In this document: positions 1 to 8,275 of the stretch, piece after piece
How positions within the stretch are numbered: position 1 is the stretch's first letter
Layout: every line of letters starts with the position of its first letter
The notes under the pieces: model-generated
Databases searched by the model: none
The model's input: the letters and a program-made list of their open reading frames with translations, nothing else
What the model was told of the DNA's origin: nothing
Translations under genes and position numbers: made by a program
DNA from: Rhodovarius crocodyli
Lineage (GTDB): Bacteria; Pseudomonadota; Alphaproteobacteria; Acetobacterales; Acetobacteraceae
DNA length: 64,000 bases
Assembly (NCBI RefSeq): GCF_004005855.1
Contig: NZ_SACL01000005.1
Span: 310,001 to 374,000 of the forward strand
Reading direction: 5' to 3'

Positions 1-69
1 CACCGCCGCCACCAGCAGCACCACCAGCCAGCGCTGCCTGACGGAGAAATCGAGGATACGGGCGATCAT
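1..69 (-). CDS. CzcA/CusA-type heavy-metal RND efflux pump, N-terminal fragment
   Basis: Only the first 23 codons lie in the window; the gene runs off the left edge. The start ATG is the complement of 67-69, and the peptide begins MIARILDFSVRQRW followed by a run of hydrophobic residues. This is the usual opening of HME-family RND pumps: a short amphipathic helix, then the first membrane span. It sits 12 bases downstream of the membrane fusion protein gene on the same strand, the position expected for the pump of a CzcCBA set. Substrate (Co/Zn/Cd or Cu/Ag) cannot be read from so short a piece. Confidence 0.72.
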   Translation of the reverse strand, partial: MIARILDFSVRQRWLVVLLVAAV

Positions 70-81
70 GGTTTCATGCCC

Positions 82-1296
82 TCAGTGCGAGTGCTCGGCT
101 TCGGCCTTGCCGATCTCTGCCTTCAGGATGAAGCTGTTGCTGGCCGCATAGCGCTCACCCGGGTCCAGCCCGAAGACGATTTCCACATGCTCCTGGTCGG
201 AGCGGCCGAGCACGACCTCCCGCCGCTCGAAGCCTTCCTGCGTGCGCACGAACACGACATCCTCGCCGCCGATCTGCTGGATGGCGGCACGCGGAACCAT
301 GATGTCCACCGCAAGCTCCGCCGTCGCGAGTTCCGCCGTGACATAGGCACCGGGGCGCAGCGCGCCGTCGGGGTTCGGCACCTCCACCACCGCGCGGGCC
401 GACCGCGTCTCGGGGTCCAGCACCGGGCTGAGAAAGACGATCCGCCCCTCGGCCCGCAGCGCGCCGTCGCCGCTGAGCCGCACCGCCGTGCCCTCTGCCG
501 CGAATTCGACGCTGGCGGTCGGCACCGCGAGCTCGACCCAGACGGAGGACAGTTCCGCCACGCTGTAGATCTCGGTCTCGGCGGTCACGGCCGCGCCCAG
601 CATGGCGGGGCGGGCGGTGATGCGCCCGGCGATGGGCGCGCGCACCTCGCGCCGGCGCAGCGCCTCGATGGGCTGGCGCGGCAGTTCCTGCAACTCGGCC
701 TCCGTCAGGCCCAGCGCCGCCAGGCGCTGCCGCGCGAGGTCGAGGCGGATCTGCGCCTCCTGCCAGTCGGTGCGGGCCTTCAGGAAGTCCTGCTCGGCGG
801 ACACCCGGCGCGCCCACAGGCGCTGCTCGCGCTCGAAGGTGACGCGCGCCAGCTCGGTGGTGCGCAGCGCGGCCAGATATTCGCCCTTCACGGTCGCGAT
901 CTCACCGCCCTCGATCACCGCCAGCACCTCTCCGGCCTGGACGGTATCGCCCAGGCGGCGGTTCAGCGCGGTGACGATGCCCGCCACCCGCGCGGGCACC
1001 CTGGCCTGCCGGTCGGCGCTGGCCGAGACCGTGCCGGGCAGCGAGACGCGGCGCACGATGGAGCCGGGCGCGGCCGCCGCGATGTCGATCCGGGCCGCGC
1101 GGATCTGTTCCTCCGACAGGCGCAGGGCCCCTTCCCCGGCCTCGCCCTCCGCGCCGTGGCCATGCCCGGCGGCGGCGGGCGCCGCCTGCCGGTCGAGGCC
1201 CATCACGGTGCGGATCGCACCAGGCACAGAGGGGACGACGACAGCGACGCCCAGCGCCAGGGCGGCGCCGGCAGCCACGGCAATGACAGGTTTCAT
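82..1296 (-). CDS. czcB: RND efflux periplasmic adaptor (membrane fusion protein), CzcB-like
   Basis: A 404-residue adaptor that would bridge the inner-membrane RND pump and the outer-membrane channel. An N-terminal membrane anchor (about residues 1-28) is followed by a His-rich patch (HGHG at 45-48), a lipoyl-like half motif, an alpha-helical hairpin (about 140-195, rich in Leu/Ala/Arg), the second lipoyl half and beta-barrel domains. The His patch is typical of CzcB-type adaptors and may bind metal. The start codon overlaps the stop of the CzcC-like gene in an ATGA, so the two are translationally coupled. The family (HlyD_D23/CzcB) is clear; the exact metal is inferred. Confidence 0.88.
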   Translation of the reverse strand: MKPVIAVAAGAALALGVAVVVPSVPGAIRTVMGLDRQAAPAAAGHGHGAEGEAGEGALRLSEEQIRAARIDIAAAAPGSIVRRVSLPGTVSASADRQARVPARVAGIVTALNRRLGDTVQAGEVLAVIEGGEIATVKGEYLAALRTTELARVTFEREQRLWARRVSAEQDFLKARTDWQEAQIRLDLARQRLAALGLTEAELQELPRQPIEALRRREVRAPIAGRITARPAMLGAAVTAETEIYSVAELSSVWVELAVPTASVEFAAEGTAVRLSGDGALRAEGRIVFLSPVLDPETRSARAVVEVPNPDGALRPGAYVTAELATAELAVDIMVPRAAIQQIGGEDVVFVRTQEGFERREVVLGRSDQEHVEIVFGLDPGERYAASNSFILKAEIGKAEAEHSH

Positions 1297-2561
1297 CGGG
1301 AAGTTGTTCCAGTCGGCTCTTGGGCGCGGCCGCGCAGGCGGGCGATATCGGCCCTGACCTGCTGCACGGCGAGCTGCGCGGTGTTCAGTTCCTCCCGCAC
1401 GTCGGAGAGCGCGCGCTGGGCGTCCAGCACCTCCAACAGCGAGAACTTGCCCTCGGCATAGCCTTCCCGCGCATGGCGGGCGGCTTCCTGGGCGGCGGGC
1501 AATGCGGTGCGGCGCAGCGCGTCGGCGGCGCGCCAGGCCTGTTCCAGCCGGCGCTCCGACTCGCTCATGGAGGCATCGAGGTAGAGGCGGCCGCGTTCGG
1601 CCTCGGCCTCGGCGCGCGCCACCTCGGCGCCCGCGCGCATGATGTTGCCCTGGTTGCGGTCGAAGACCGGCAAGGGGATGCTCAGGCCCAGCACGAAGGA
1701 GGCATCGCCCCCGCCCTCCCGGTAATGGCGCACGCCGCCGCTGACGCTGACATCCGGAATGGCCAGGCGGCGCTGCACCTCAAGTTCCGACCGGCGCTGG
1801 GTGGTCAGGGCGTCCAGCCGGGCGCGGTCCAGCTGGTCCGCCGCCATGGCGGCCGGGGCCGCGGGGCGCGGGCCCAGATCGTCGAACCAGCCGGCACGGG
1901 CGGCGTTGACCTGCACCGCCGGCGCGGCCAGCAGCGCGGCCAGGTTGCGGGCCGCGATGTCCGCGTTCTGCTGCGCGCGGCCGAGTGCGACGCGCGCGGT
2001 CTCACGCGCGACCTCGGCACGGCGCTGCTGGGCCAGGGCATCGCGCCCGGCCTCGACCCGTGCCTGGGTGGCGCGGATCACCTCATTGGCCAGGCGCAGG
2101 CGTTCCTGGGCGATGTCGATCTCACGCAGCGCGGCCACGGCCTCGGCCAGGGTGCGGGTCACCTCGCGGATCAGTTCCAGCCGCACCGCCTGCGCGTCCA
2201 GCCCGGCCAGGGCCAGGGCATCCTGGGCGGCGCGGATGCGGCTCTGGCGCTGGCCGCCCACCTCCAGCCGCTGCGACAGCGTGGCCGTCGTCTCCAGCGA
2301 GCGGATGCCCGCATAGCTGCGCGTGCCCCCGAAGCCGTCGCCGGAGATCGAGACCTCCGGATTGGGGCGCAGGCCGGCCTGCAGCCGGTCGCCCTGGGCC
2401 GCGCGCACGCCGGCGGCAGCCCCCCGCAACACGGGCGCGCGCGCCAGCGCCAGTTCCACGGCCTGTTGCGGAGAGGTGATCACGAGCCGGCCGTTGGCCG
2501 GCTGCTGGGCCAGCGCCGGCAGCGGGGCTGCGAGCAGCGCGATCAGGCTGAGGCGAAGCAT
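1293..2561 (-). CDS. czcC: TolC-family outer membrane efflux protein, CzcC-like
   Basis: A 422-residue outer-membrane channel subunit with a cleavable signal peptide ending near residue 19 (ALA-Q). Two OEP repeats follow, with long Ala/Arg/Glu-rich helices (for example around residues 95-220 and 300-400) as in the periplasmic tunnel of TolC proteins. Length matches CzcC. It lies between the His-rich periplasmic gene and czcB, overlaps czcB by 4 bases, and belongs to the same minus-strand operon as the sensor kinase and regulator upstream. Confidence 0.88.
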   Translation of the reverse strand: MLRLSLIALLAAPLPALAQQPANGRLVITSPQQAVELALARAPVLRGAAAGVRAAQGDRLQAGLRPNPEVSISGDGFGGTRSYAGIRSLETTATLSQRLEVGGQRQSRIRAAQDALALAGLDAQAVRLELIREVTRTLAEAVAALREIDIAQERLRLANEVIRATQARVEAGRDALAQQRRAEVARETARVALGRAQQNADIAARNLAALLAAPAVQVNAARAGWFDDLGPRPAAPAAMAADQLDRARLDALTTQRRSELEVQRRLAIPDVSVSGGVRHYREGGGDASFVLGLSIPLPVFDRNQGNIMRAGAEVARAEAEAERGRLYLDASMSESERRLEQAWRAADALRRTALPAAQEAARHAREGYAEGKFSLLEVLDAQRALSDVREELNTAQLAVQQVRADIARLRGRAQEPTGTTSR

Positions 2562-2571
2562 GCGCGACCTG

Positions 2572-2955
2572 CTAGCGAACCGGATCGACGCTGTAGCGCC
2601 CCGTGCCCACCACGCCGTCGGGGCCGCGCAGCGTCACGGTCGCGCGGAACTTGCCGTCGAAGGCGAAGTCGATGGCGGCCGTCAGCCGGTTGGCGCCCGC
2701 GGGGCGGAACTCGATCGTCCGGCGCTCATTCCCGCGCGCCAGAACCGAGGCCGAGGCGCTGTAGCGCGCGGCATCCACGGGGCGCTCCTGGGCGTCCAGC
2801 AGCAGCAGGGTGGCCTCATTGGCGCGTGCGATCAGCTCCACCTCAAGGTTGCCGATCTTCACTTCCTGTCCCTGGTGGGAATGGCCGTGTGCCTGGGCGA
2901 AGGCCCGGGCCGGAACAAGGGCCACCGCGAGGGCCGCGAGATGTCTGCGTTGCAT
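2572..2955 (-). CDS. Small His-rich periplasmic protein of metal efflux operon
   Basis: A 127-residue protein with a signal peptide (cleavage near residue 21, AFA-Q). The mature N-terminus is AHGHSHQG, a likely metal-binding stretch. The rest looks like a single beta-sandwich domain (alternating hydrophobic strands, no Cys). I do not recognise a named family with certainty; it resembles small proteins that accompany czc/cus genes. It lies 10 bases upstream of czcC and 19 bases downstream of the kinase on the same strand, so it is almost certainly co-transcribed. A role as periplasmic metal chaperone or buffer is inference. Confidence 0.7.
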   Translation of the reverse strand: MQRRHLAALAVALVPARAFAQAHGHSHQGQEVKIGNLEVELIARANEATLLLLDAQERPVDAARYSASASVLARGNERRTIEFRPAGANRLTAAIDFAFDGKFRATVTLRGPDGVVGTGRYSVDPVR

Positions 2956-2974
2956 GTGTATCTTCCTTCGGTGT

Positions 2975-4330
2975 TCAGGGGCGTTCCGCGACGGGGGCCG
3001 GCGGCCTCAGCGGCAGGGTGACGAGCACCCGCAGCCCCCCTTCGGAACGGTTGGAAAGGGCGAGGACGCCGCCCTCGGCCGCGACGAAGCGGGCCGCGAT
3101 GGTCAGGCCCAGCCCGACCCCGCCGGTGGAGCGGTTGCGGCTTTCCTCCAGCCGGTGAAAAGGCTGCAGCACCCGCTCCAGCTCGGCCTCGGGAATGCCG
3201 GGGCCGTCATCGGCGATCTCGATCTCGACGCGCTGGTCCAGCGCGCGCAGCGCCACCCGGGCATTGCCGCCATAGGTCAGGGCATTGCCCAGCAGGTTGG
3301 ACAGCACACGGCGCATGACCACGGGCCGCAGCACCTGCACCAGCCGCACCGGCCCGTCGAAGGTCACATCGGCGCCCGTGTCGCCCGCGCCGTCGCACAG
3401 GGTGCGCAGCATGGCCGCCAGGTCGGTCGGGCGCGCCGCCTCGGCGATGGCGCCGTCACGCATGTAGTCGAGGACGGATTCGACCATGCCCGCCATCTCG
3501 TCGAGATTGGCGTCCAGCTGGTCGCGCGCCTGCTCATCCTCCAGGAAACCCACCAGAAGCCGCATCCGGGTGATGGGGGAGCGCAGGTCGTGCGACACCG
3601 CGGCCAGGGCCAGGGTCCGGTCCTCCAGCAGGCGGCGGATGCGTTCCTGCATGGCGTTGAAGGCACGCGCCGCGCGCTGCATCTCGATCGGGCCTTCCTC
3701 GCGCAGCCTGACCGCGCTCTCATCGCGCCCGATGCGGTCGGCGGCGGCGGAAAGGTCGGCCAGCGGCCGCGTCAGGTTGCGCAGCACAAAGACGGACGCG
3801 ACGCCGACGCTGACGGCCAGCACCACCAGCGCGATGAAGCCGATCGGATCGAAGGGCGTGCCGTGGCCGCCCCGGAACAGCGGCATGGCGAAGGACACCG
3901 CACCCGCATCATCCACCCGCAGGCTGCCGACCAGCAGGTGATGGCGCCCCGGGTCCCCCCAGGCCAGGTGCACATCCCGCAGCTCCGGCACCGCCGCGAT
4001 CATCTCCTGGCGCAGATCCTCCAGCTCGGCATCGCCGTCCCGCTGGGGCAGCGCCTGCACGATGCCGGGCCAGTGCAGCTCCAGCGCGGGGCCCGAAAGG
4101 GCATGGGCCGTGCTGTCGCGCTGCTCCACTGGCGTGAGGGAGAGGGTGCGCGCGGAACGCCACAGCGTCTCGGCCATCGCGCGGTCGCGGCTGGCCTGGT
4201 GGCTGCTGCGCAGCGACACCTCATGAATGCCGACGCTGCCGACATGCAGCACGACCAGCCCGGTGACGAGCACGAACATCGCGCGGCCGGCCAGCCCGTT
4301 CGGCCACATCCGCTGCAGCAGGCGCCTCAC
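2975..4330 (-). CDS. Two-component sensor histidine kinase
   Basis: A 451-residue membrane kinase. It has an N-terminal span (about 16-36), a periplasmic sensor region to about 160, a second span (about 162-183), HAMP (about 184-236), a HisKA dimerisation domain with VSHDLRSP at 245-252 (His247 the phospho-acceptor) and a HATPase domain with the N box (LLGNALTYGG), DGPGIP and GVGLGL. It overlaps the response-regulator gene by 4 bases (ATGA). The efflux genes follow directly, so the likely signal is metal in the periplasm; this is inferred from position. Confidence 0.9.
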   Translation of the reverse strand: MRRLLQRMWPNGLAGRAMFVLVTGLVVLHVGSVGIHEVSLRSSHQASRDRAMAETLWRSARTLSLTPVEQRDSTAHALSGPALELHWPGIVQALPQRDGDAELEDLRQEMIAAVPELRDVHLAWGDPGRHHLLVGSLRVDDAGAVSFAMPLFRGGHGTPFDPIGFIALVVLAVSVGVASVFVLRNLTRPLADLSAAADRIGRDESAVRLREEGPIEMQRAARAFNAMQERIRRLLEDRTLALAAVSHDLRSPITRMRLLVGFLEDEQARDQLDANLDEMAGMVESVLDYMRDGAIAEAARPTDLAAMLRTLCDGAGDTGADVTFDGPVRLVQVLRPVVMRRVLSNLLGNALTYGGNARVALRALDQRVEIEIADDGPGIPEAELERVLQPFHRLEESRNRSTGGVGLGLTIAARFVAAEGGVLALSNRSEGGLRVLVTLPLRPPAPVAERP

Positions 4331-5091
4331 CGGTGGCCGACCTCGGCCACGAAGACATAGCCGGCCCCGCGCACCGTCTTGATCAGCGGGGGAGAGCCCT
4401 CAAGCGGCTCGATCTTGCGGCGCAGGCGGCTGACCAGCACGTCGATGCTGCGGTCGAACAGGTCACCGATGCGGCGGCGGGCGGTCTCCAGCAGTTCCTC
4501 GCGGCTCAGCACCCGGTGCGGATGCGCCAGGAAGGCCATGAGCAGGTCGAACTCCGCGCCCGACAGGTCGACCAGCGAGCCGTCGGGCGCCGTCAGCTCC
4601 CGCCGGCCGAGGCTGAGCGCCCAGCCGTCGAAGGTCAGCTCCCCTACCGGGGCGGCGGGTGCCGACTGGGCCTCGGGCGCCGCGCCCGTGCGGCGCAGCA
4701 CCGCGCGCAGCCTGGCCACCAGCTCCCGCCGGCCGAAGGGCTTCACGACATAATCGTCGGCGCCGAATTCCAGGCCGAGCACGCGGTCCATCTCCTCGGC
4801 CCGCGCGGTGAGGAACACGACCGGTATGCGCGAGGAAGCGCGCAGCTCCTTCAGCAGCTCGACCCCCGAGGCACCGGGCAGCATGACATCGAGCAGGATG
4901 AGGTCGATCGCGATGGCGGGCGTGCGCAGCACCTCGCGCATTTCGCGCCCGTCCCGCGCGGGCGTGACGGTGAAGCCGTTGTCGCGCAGGTGGCGGGCGA
5001 TGAGGTGCCGCATCTCGCCGTCATCCTCGACGACCAGGATGTGCGGCTGGGGGGCCAGCGCGTCGCGCAGGGTGGGTTCGCGCTCGCTCAC
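4327..5091 (-). CDS. OmpR/PhoB-family response regulator
   Basis: A receiver plus winged-helix DNA-binding protein, partner of the adjacent kinase. The receiver carries the acidic pair (VVEDD), the acceptor Asp in LILLDVMLPG and the Lys in VVKPFG; the C-terminal Trans_reg_C domain has the R-RK-E and GYVF signatures. I chose the GTG at 5091 (254 residues, weak GGAAAG ahead) because the longer ATG start at 5181 adds 30 atypical residues with no ribosome site. First gene of the two-component/efflux operon, so it probably activates the operon including itself. Confidence 0.85.
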   Translation of the reverse strand: MSEREPTLRDALAPQPHILVVEDDGEMRHLIARHLRDNGFTVTPARDGREMREVLRTPAIAIDLILLDVMLPGASGVELLKELRASSRIPVVFLTARAEEMDRVLGLEFGADDYVVKPFGRRELVARLRAVLRRTGAAPEAQSAPAAPVGELTFDGWALSLGRRELTAPDGSLVDLSGAEFDLLMAFLAHPHRVLSREELLETARRRIGDLFDRSIDVLVSRLRRKIEPLEGSPPLIKTVRGAGYVFVAEVGHR

Positions 5092-5220
5092 GGGCGGCTT
5101 TCCGCGCACGGAAGGCCAAGGCTCGGCCGGCTGAAAGAAAACTGGGGTTGCGACACGTCGATCTCCTGCGCGGCCACTCATAGAGCAGCGGTCCCGGGAG
5201 GAGATTTCTTAGTATGACAA

Positions 5221-5258
5221 AACATTTCCTGGCGACGGCGGCAGGCGCCGCCGCCAGG
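5221..5258 (-). terminator. Probable intrinsic terminator after Bug gene
   Basis: A GC-rich hairpin (CCTGGC...GCCAGG plus GGCGGC/GCCGCC, with a 3-base bulge and 4-base loop) lies just past the stop of the minus-strand Bug gene. On that strand it is followed by AAATGTTTTG. It separates the catabolic cluster from the start of the metal regulator. Confidence 0.45.
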
Positions 5259-5263
5259 GCAAA

Positions 5264-6229
5264 TCAGTCGATGCGGATGTCGAGCGCCTTCACCGGCGCC
5301 TCCCACCGCGCGCGGTCCTCGGCGATGAAGCGCGCGAATTCGGCGGGCGTGTTGGTGCTGAGCACGGCGGCTTGGGCGCGGAACACCTCCTGCACGGCGG
5401 GCGCGCGGGCGGCCTCGGCCATGGCCTGGGCCAGCTTTTCCGCGGCCTCGGCGGGCATGCGGGCGGGGCCCAGCAGGCCGAACCAGTTGCCGCCCTCCAC
5501 CGCCACGCCGGCCTCACGCAGGGTGGGCACCTGGGGCAGCAGCGGCACGCGCTCGGCCGCCGAGACCGCCAGCAGCTTCACCCGGCCGTCGCGCGCGGCG
5601 GCTTCCGCCCCGCCGGCGGTCAGGAACATGCAGTCCACCTGGCCGCCGATCACGGCGGTGATGCCGGGGGCCTGGCCGGTGAAGGGGGCGTGCAGCGCCT
5701 CCAGCCCCGCCGCCTTCAGCAGCAGTTCCATGGTCAGGTGGGACGTGCTGCCGACCCCCCAGGAGGCATAGGAGACACGCCCCGGTGCCTCCCGCAGCTT
5801 CGACAGGAAGCCCGCGAGGTCCGTCACGCCCATGTTCTGCCCGACCGCCAGCGCGAAGGGCGCCCGCGCGAACAGGCTGACCGGGCTGAAGTCGCGCACC
5901 GGGTCATAGGCCAGGCGGCGATAGACCAGCGGGTTGATCGCATGGGTCTCGGCATTGCCGAGGATGAGGGTGTGGCCATCGGGCGCGGCGCGCGCCACGG
6001 CCTCCGTGCCCAGCGCGCCGGTGGCACCCGGGCGGTTTTCCACCACCACCGGCTGGCCCAGAGGGCCCGCCATGGCCTGCGCGATGGAGCGCATCACCAC
6101 ATCGGCCAGGGCGCCGGGCGGCCAGGGCACGATGACGCGCACGGGGCGGTCCGGGAATGCCGCCCAGGCCAGGCGCGGCGCGGCCAGCGCGGCCGCGGCG
6201 AGGATTGCGGTTCGACGATTGATCTTCAT
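5264..6229 (-). CDS. Bug-family tripartite tricarboxylate transporter substrate-binding protein
   Basis: A 321-residue periplasmic solute receptor. It has a Tat/Sec-like signal (MKINRRTAILAAAA, cleavage near AWA-A), then the Bug hallmarks: FPDRPVRVIVPWPPG after the signal, VENRPGATGALGTEAVARA, the YDPVRDFSPVS motif and the C-terminal PVKALDIRID. Bug proteins bind carboxylates for TctAB-type transporters. Its ATG overlaps the stop of the dehydrogenase gene upstream (ATGA), so the two form one operon. No TctA/TctB genes are nearby, a frequent situation for expanded Bug families. The ligand is unknown. Confidence 0.93.
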   Translation of the reverse strand: MKINRRTAILAAAALAAPRLAWAAFPDRPVRVIVPWPPGALADVVMRSIAQAMAGPLGQPVVVENRPGATGALGTEAVARAAPDGHTLILGNAETHAINPLVYRRLAYDPVRDFSPVSLFARAPFALAVGQNMGVTDLAGFLSKLREAPGRVSYASWGVGSTSHLTMELLLKAAGLEALHAPFTGQAPGITAVIGGQVDCMFLTAGGAEAAARDGRVKLLAVSAAERVPLLPQVPTLREAGVAVEGGNWFGLLGPARMPAEAAEKLAQAMAEAARAPAVQEVFRAQAAVLSTNTPAEFARFIAEDRARWEAPVKALDIRID

Positions 6230-7122
6230 GGCGCCTTGATCTCCACCCCTGCCCAGTTCTCGACCGTCTTCGCGATCGATGTGAAATCGCTGTCCAGCCC
6301 ATGCAGGGCCGCCGTGATCGCCAGCATCTGGCGCGTGGCATTGCCCACCGGCATGGGCACGCCCATGGCCTCCGCTTCCTCCAGGCACAGGCGCACGTCC
6401 TTCAGGGACAGGCCGGTGGTGAAGCCGAAATCGAAGGTGCGCGGGATGACGGCGCGCGGAAACTTGTCCTGCGTGGCGGAGTTGCGGCCGCTGCTCGCGT
6501 TGATGACCTCGCACATCAGGTTGGGGTCCAGCCCCGCCTTCACGCCCATCGCCAGGGCCTCGGACGATGCGGCGAGGGCCGTGGCCGCGAGCAGGTTGTT
6601 GCACAGCTTCATCACCTGCGCCTGGCCCGGCTTTTCCCCGCAATAAAAGGGCTTGCCGAAGACGCGCAGCACCGGCTCCAGGCTGTCGTATTCCGCGCGC
6701 GGGCCGCTGACCATCAACGCCAGCGTGCCGGCGGCGGCACCGCCCTTGCCGCCGCTGACCGGGCAATCGAAGGTGCTGCGCCCGGCCTCGGTGAAGGCGG
6801 CCGCGACCTCACCGGCCACGCGCGGGCCGGTGGTGGAAAGGTCCACGAAGCAGCGCGCGCGCTGGCCGGCCAGCACGCCATCGGGCCCGAGCGCCACGTC
6901 GCGCAGGATGGCGGGGGTGGGCAGGCTGCCGAAGACGAGGTCGGCGCGATCGGCCACTTCTCGCGGGCTGGCGGCGGCGGTGGCGCCCTTGGCCACCAGC
7001 TCCGCAAGCGGGCCGGGGGCGCGGTCGAACACCACGACGGGGTGTCCGGCCTCCAGCAGCCGCGCGGCCATGCGGCTGCCCATCTGGCCCAGGCCGATGA
7101 AGCCGAGAACTCGATCCGCCAT
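6226..7122 (-). CDS. NAD(P)-dependent beta-hydroxyacid dehydrogenase (3-hydroxyisobutyrate dehydrogenase family)
   Basis: A 298-residue beta-hydroxyacid dehydrogenase. The Rossmann motif GFIGLGQMGSRMA lies at residues 6-18, the substrate-binding DCPVSGGKGGAAAGTLA segment near 120, and the catalytic Lys in the KLCNNLL helix near 170. Such enzymes oxidise 3-hydroxyisobutyrate, tartronate semialdehyde or related hydroxyacids. First gene of a two-gene operon with a Bug receptor; the 132-base gap upstream holds a LacI-type palindrome, so regulation by the neighbouring LacI protein is likely. The substrate is unresolved. Confidence 0.88.
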   Translation of the reverse strand: MADRVLGFIGLGQMGSRMAARLLEAGHPVVVFDRAPGPLAELVAKGATAAASPREVADRADLVFGSLPTPAILRDVALGPDGVLAGQRARCFVDLSTTGPRVAGEVAAAFTEAGRSTFDCPVSGGKGGAAAGTLALMVSGPRAEYDSLEPVLRVFGKPFYCGEKPGQAQVMKLCNNLLAATALAASSEALAMGVKAGLDPNLMCEVINASSGRNSATQDKFPRAVIPRTFDFGFTTGLSLKDVRLCLEEAEAMGVPMPVGNATRQMLAITAALHGLDSDFTSIAKTVENWAGVEIKAP

Positions 7123-7209
7123 GGGCGGTTCCTCCTTATCGGCGGTTTATCGATACCGAAGCCGGCAGCGCCGATGAAGGCGCGTCACAGCACGGTCGTC
7201 CGCCCTTAA

Positions 7210-7225
7210 ATGATATCGGTATCAT
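7210..7225. promoter_or_regulatory. LacI-family operator, near-perfect CG-centred palindrome
   Basis: ATGATATCGGTATCAT has 6-base arms (ATGATA/TATCAT) around a CG centre, the shape of LacI-family operators. It lies 88 bases upstream of the dehydrogenase-Bug operon and 31 bases beyond the lacI stop. Sites at 10812-10827 and 10889-10904 each match 12 of 16 positions of its complement; a half-site (GATACCGA) sits at 7152-7159. Confidence 0.68.
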
Positions 7226-7255
7226 AGGCACCGGCAGGGCGATGTCCAGCCCGGA

Positions 7256-8275
7256 TCAGGTGCTGGCGCGGTGAATGATCTCGAAGCGCAGATCCACCGC
7301 CAACGGGCCGGACGCGCGGCCCTGGATCCGGTCCAGCAGCACTTCCGCGCTGCGCCGCCCGATCTCCAGCCGCGGCAGCTTCAGCGTGGTCACGGGCGGC
7401 ACCAGGTGGCCCAGCAGGTCGAAATTGTCGAAGGCCGCGATCGCGACCTTCCCGGGCACCGGCCAGCCGCGCCGGGCACATTCCAGGCTGGCGCCCATGG
7501 CCAGCACATCGCCCGCGAAGAAGATGGCATCGGGAACCACCGGCCCTTCCATCAGCCGCAGCAGCGCCTCGGCACCGCTGGCCAGCCCGCCGGGCATTTC
7601 CAGCATCAGCGCGGGCTCGAAGGGCAGCCCCGCCTCCTCCAGCGCCGCGCGATAGCCCAGCTGCCGGTCGCGGCTGCGGGCGTTGGTGGCGGCATGCAGG
7701 CTGACGAAGCCGATGCGCCGGTAGCCCAGCCGCGCCAGATGCAGCGTCATGGCGCGCGACGCATCCTGGTTGGAGTAGCTGACCACCATGTCCAGCGGGT
7801 CGGGCACCAGCGTGCCGTTCTCCACCACCGGCACGCCGGAGCGACGGATCATCTCGACCGCCGCCGGGGTATGGGTGGTGTCATGCAGGATGAGGCCCGC
7901 CACCCGCTGCTCCAGGAAGGCGCGGATCGCGGCTTCCTCCGCCTCCATGCTGTAGCCGCTGTCGGCGATCATCAGCTGGTGGTCGTGCCGGCGCAGCACG
8001 TCGGAAATACCCTGCACCGTGCTGGCGAACAGCGAGTTCTCGATGCTGGGCACCACCAGGCCGATGATGCGCGACCGGCTGGAGGAGAGGCTGCCGGCCA
8101 GCTTGTTGGGCACATAGCCCACGGCGCGCACGGCCTCCGCCACGCGCGCCCGCACATCGGGGGAGACCTTGGCCGGGTCGGTCAGCGCGCGAGAGACGGT
8201 CATGGTCGAGACCTGGGCCATGCGCGCGACATCGCGCATGCGTGCGGCCCCTGATTTCCCGTCCTCGCGCGTCAT
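7256..8275 (-). CDS. LacI-family transcriptional regulator
   Basis: A 339-residue repressor with the N-terminal HTH (residues about 14-33, RDVARMAQVSTMTVSRAL), the hinge helix (KLAGSLSSSRS) and a periplasmic-binding-protein-like effector domain. The ATG directly follows the TAG of the SDR gene, so it is the last gene of an SDR-Bug-SDR-lacI operon. The three CG-centred sites around the cluster make it the likely local repressor of that operon, of the dehydrogenase-Bug pair and of the Bug-PrpD pair. Effector unknown; probably a hydroxy- or keto-acid intermediate. Confidence 0.9.
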   Translation of the reverse strand: MTREDGKSGAARMRDVARMAQVSTMTVSRALTDPAKVSPDVRARVAEAVRAVGYVPNKLAGSLSSSRSRIIGLVVPSIENSLFASTVQGISDVLRRHDHQLMIADSGYSMEAEEAAIRAFLEQRVAGLILHDTTHTPAAVEMIRRSGVPVVENGTLVPDPLDMVVSYSNQDASRAMTLHLARLGYRRIGFVSLHAATNARSRDRQLGYRAALEEAGLPFEPALMLEMPGGLASGAEALLRLMEGPVVPDAIFFAGDVLAMGASLECARRGWPVPGKVAIAAFDNFDLLGHLVPPVTTLKLPRLEIGRRSAEVLLDRIQGRASGPLAVDLRFEIIHRAST

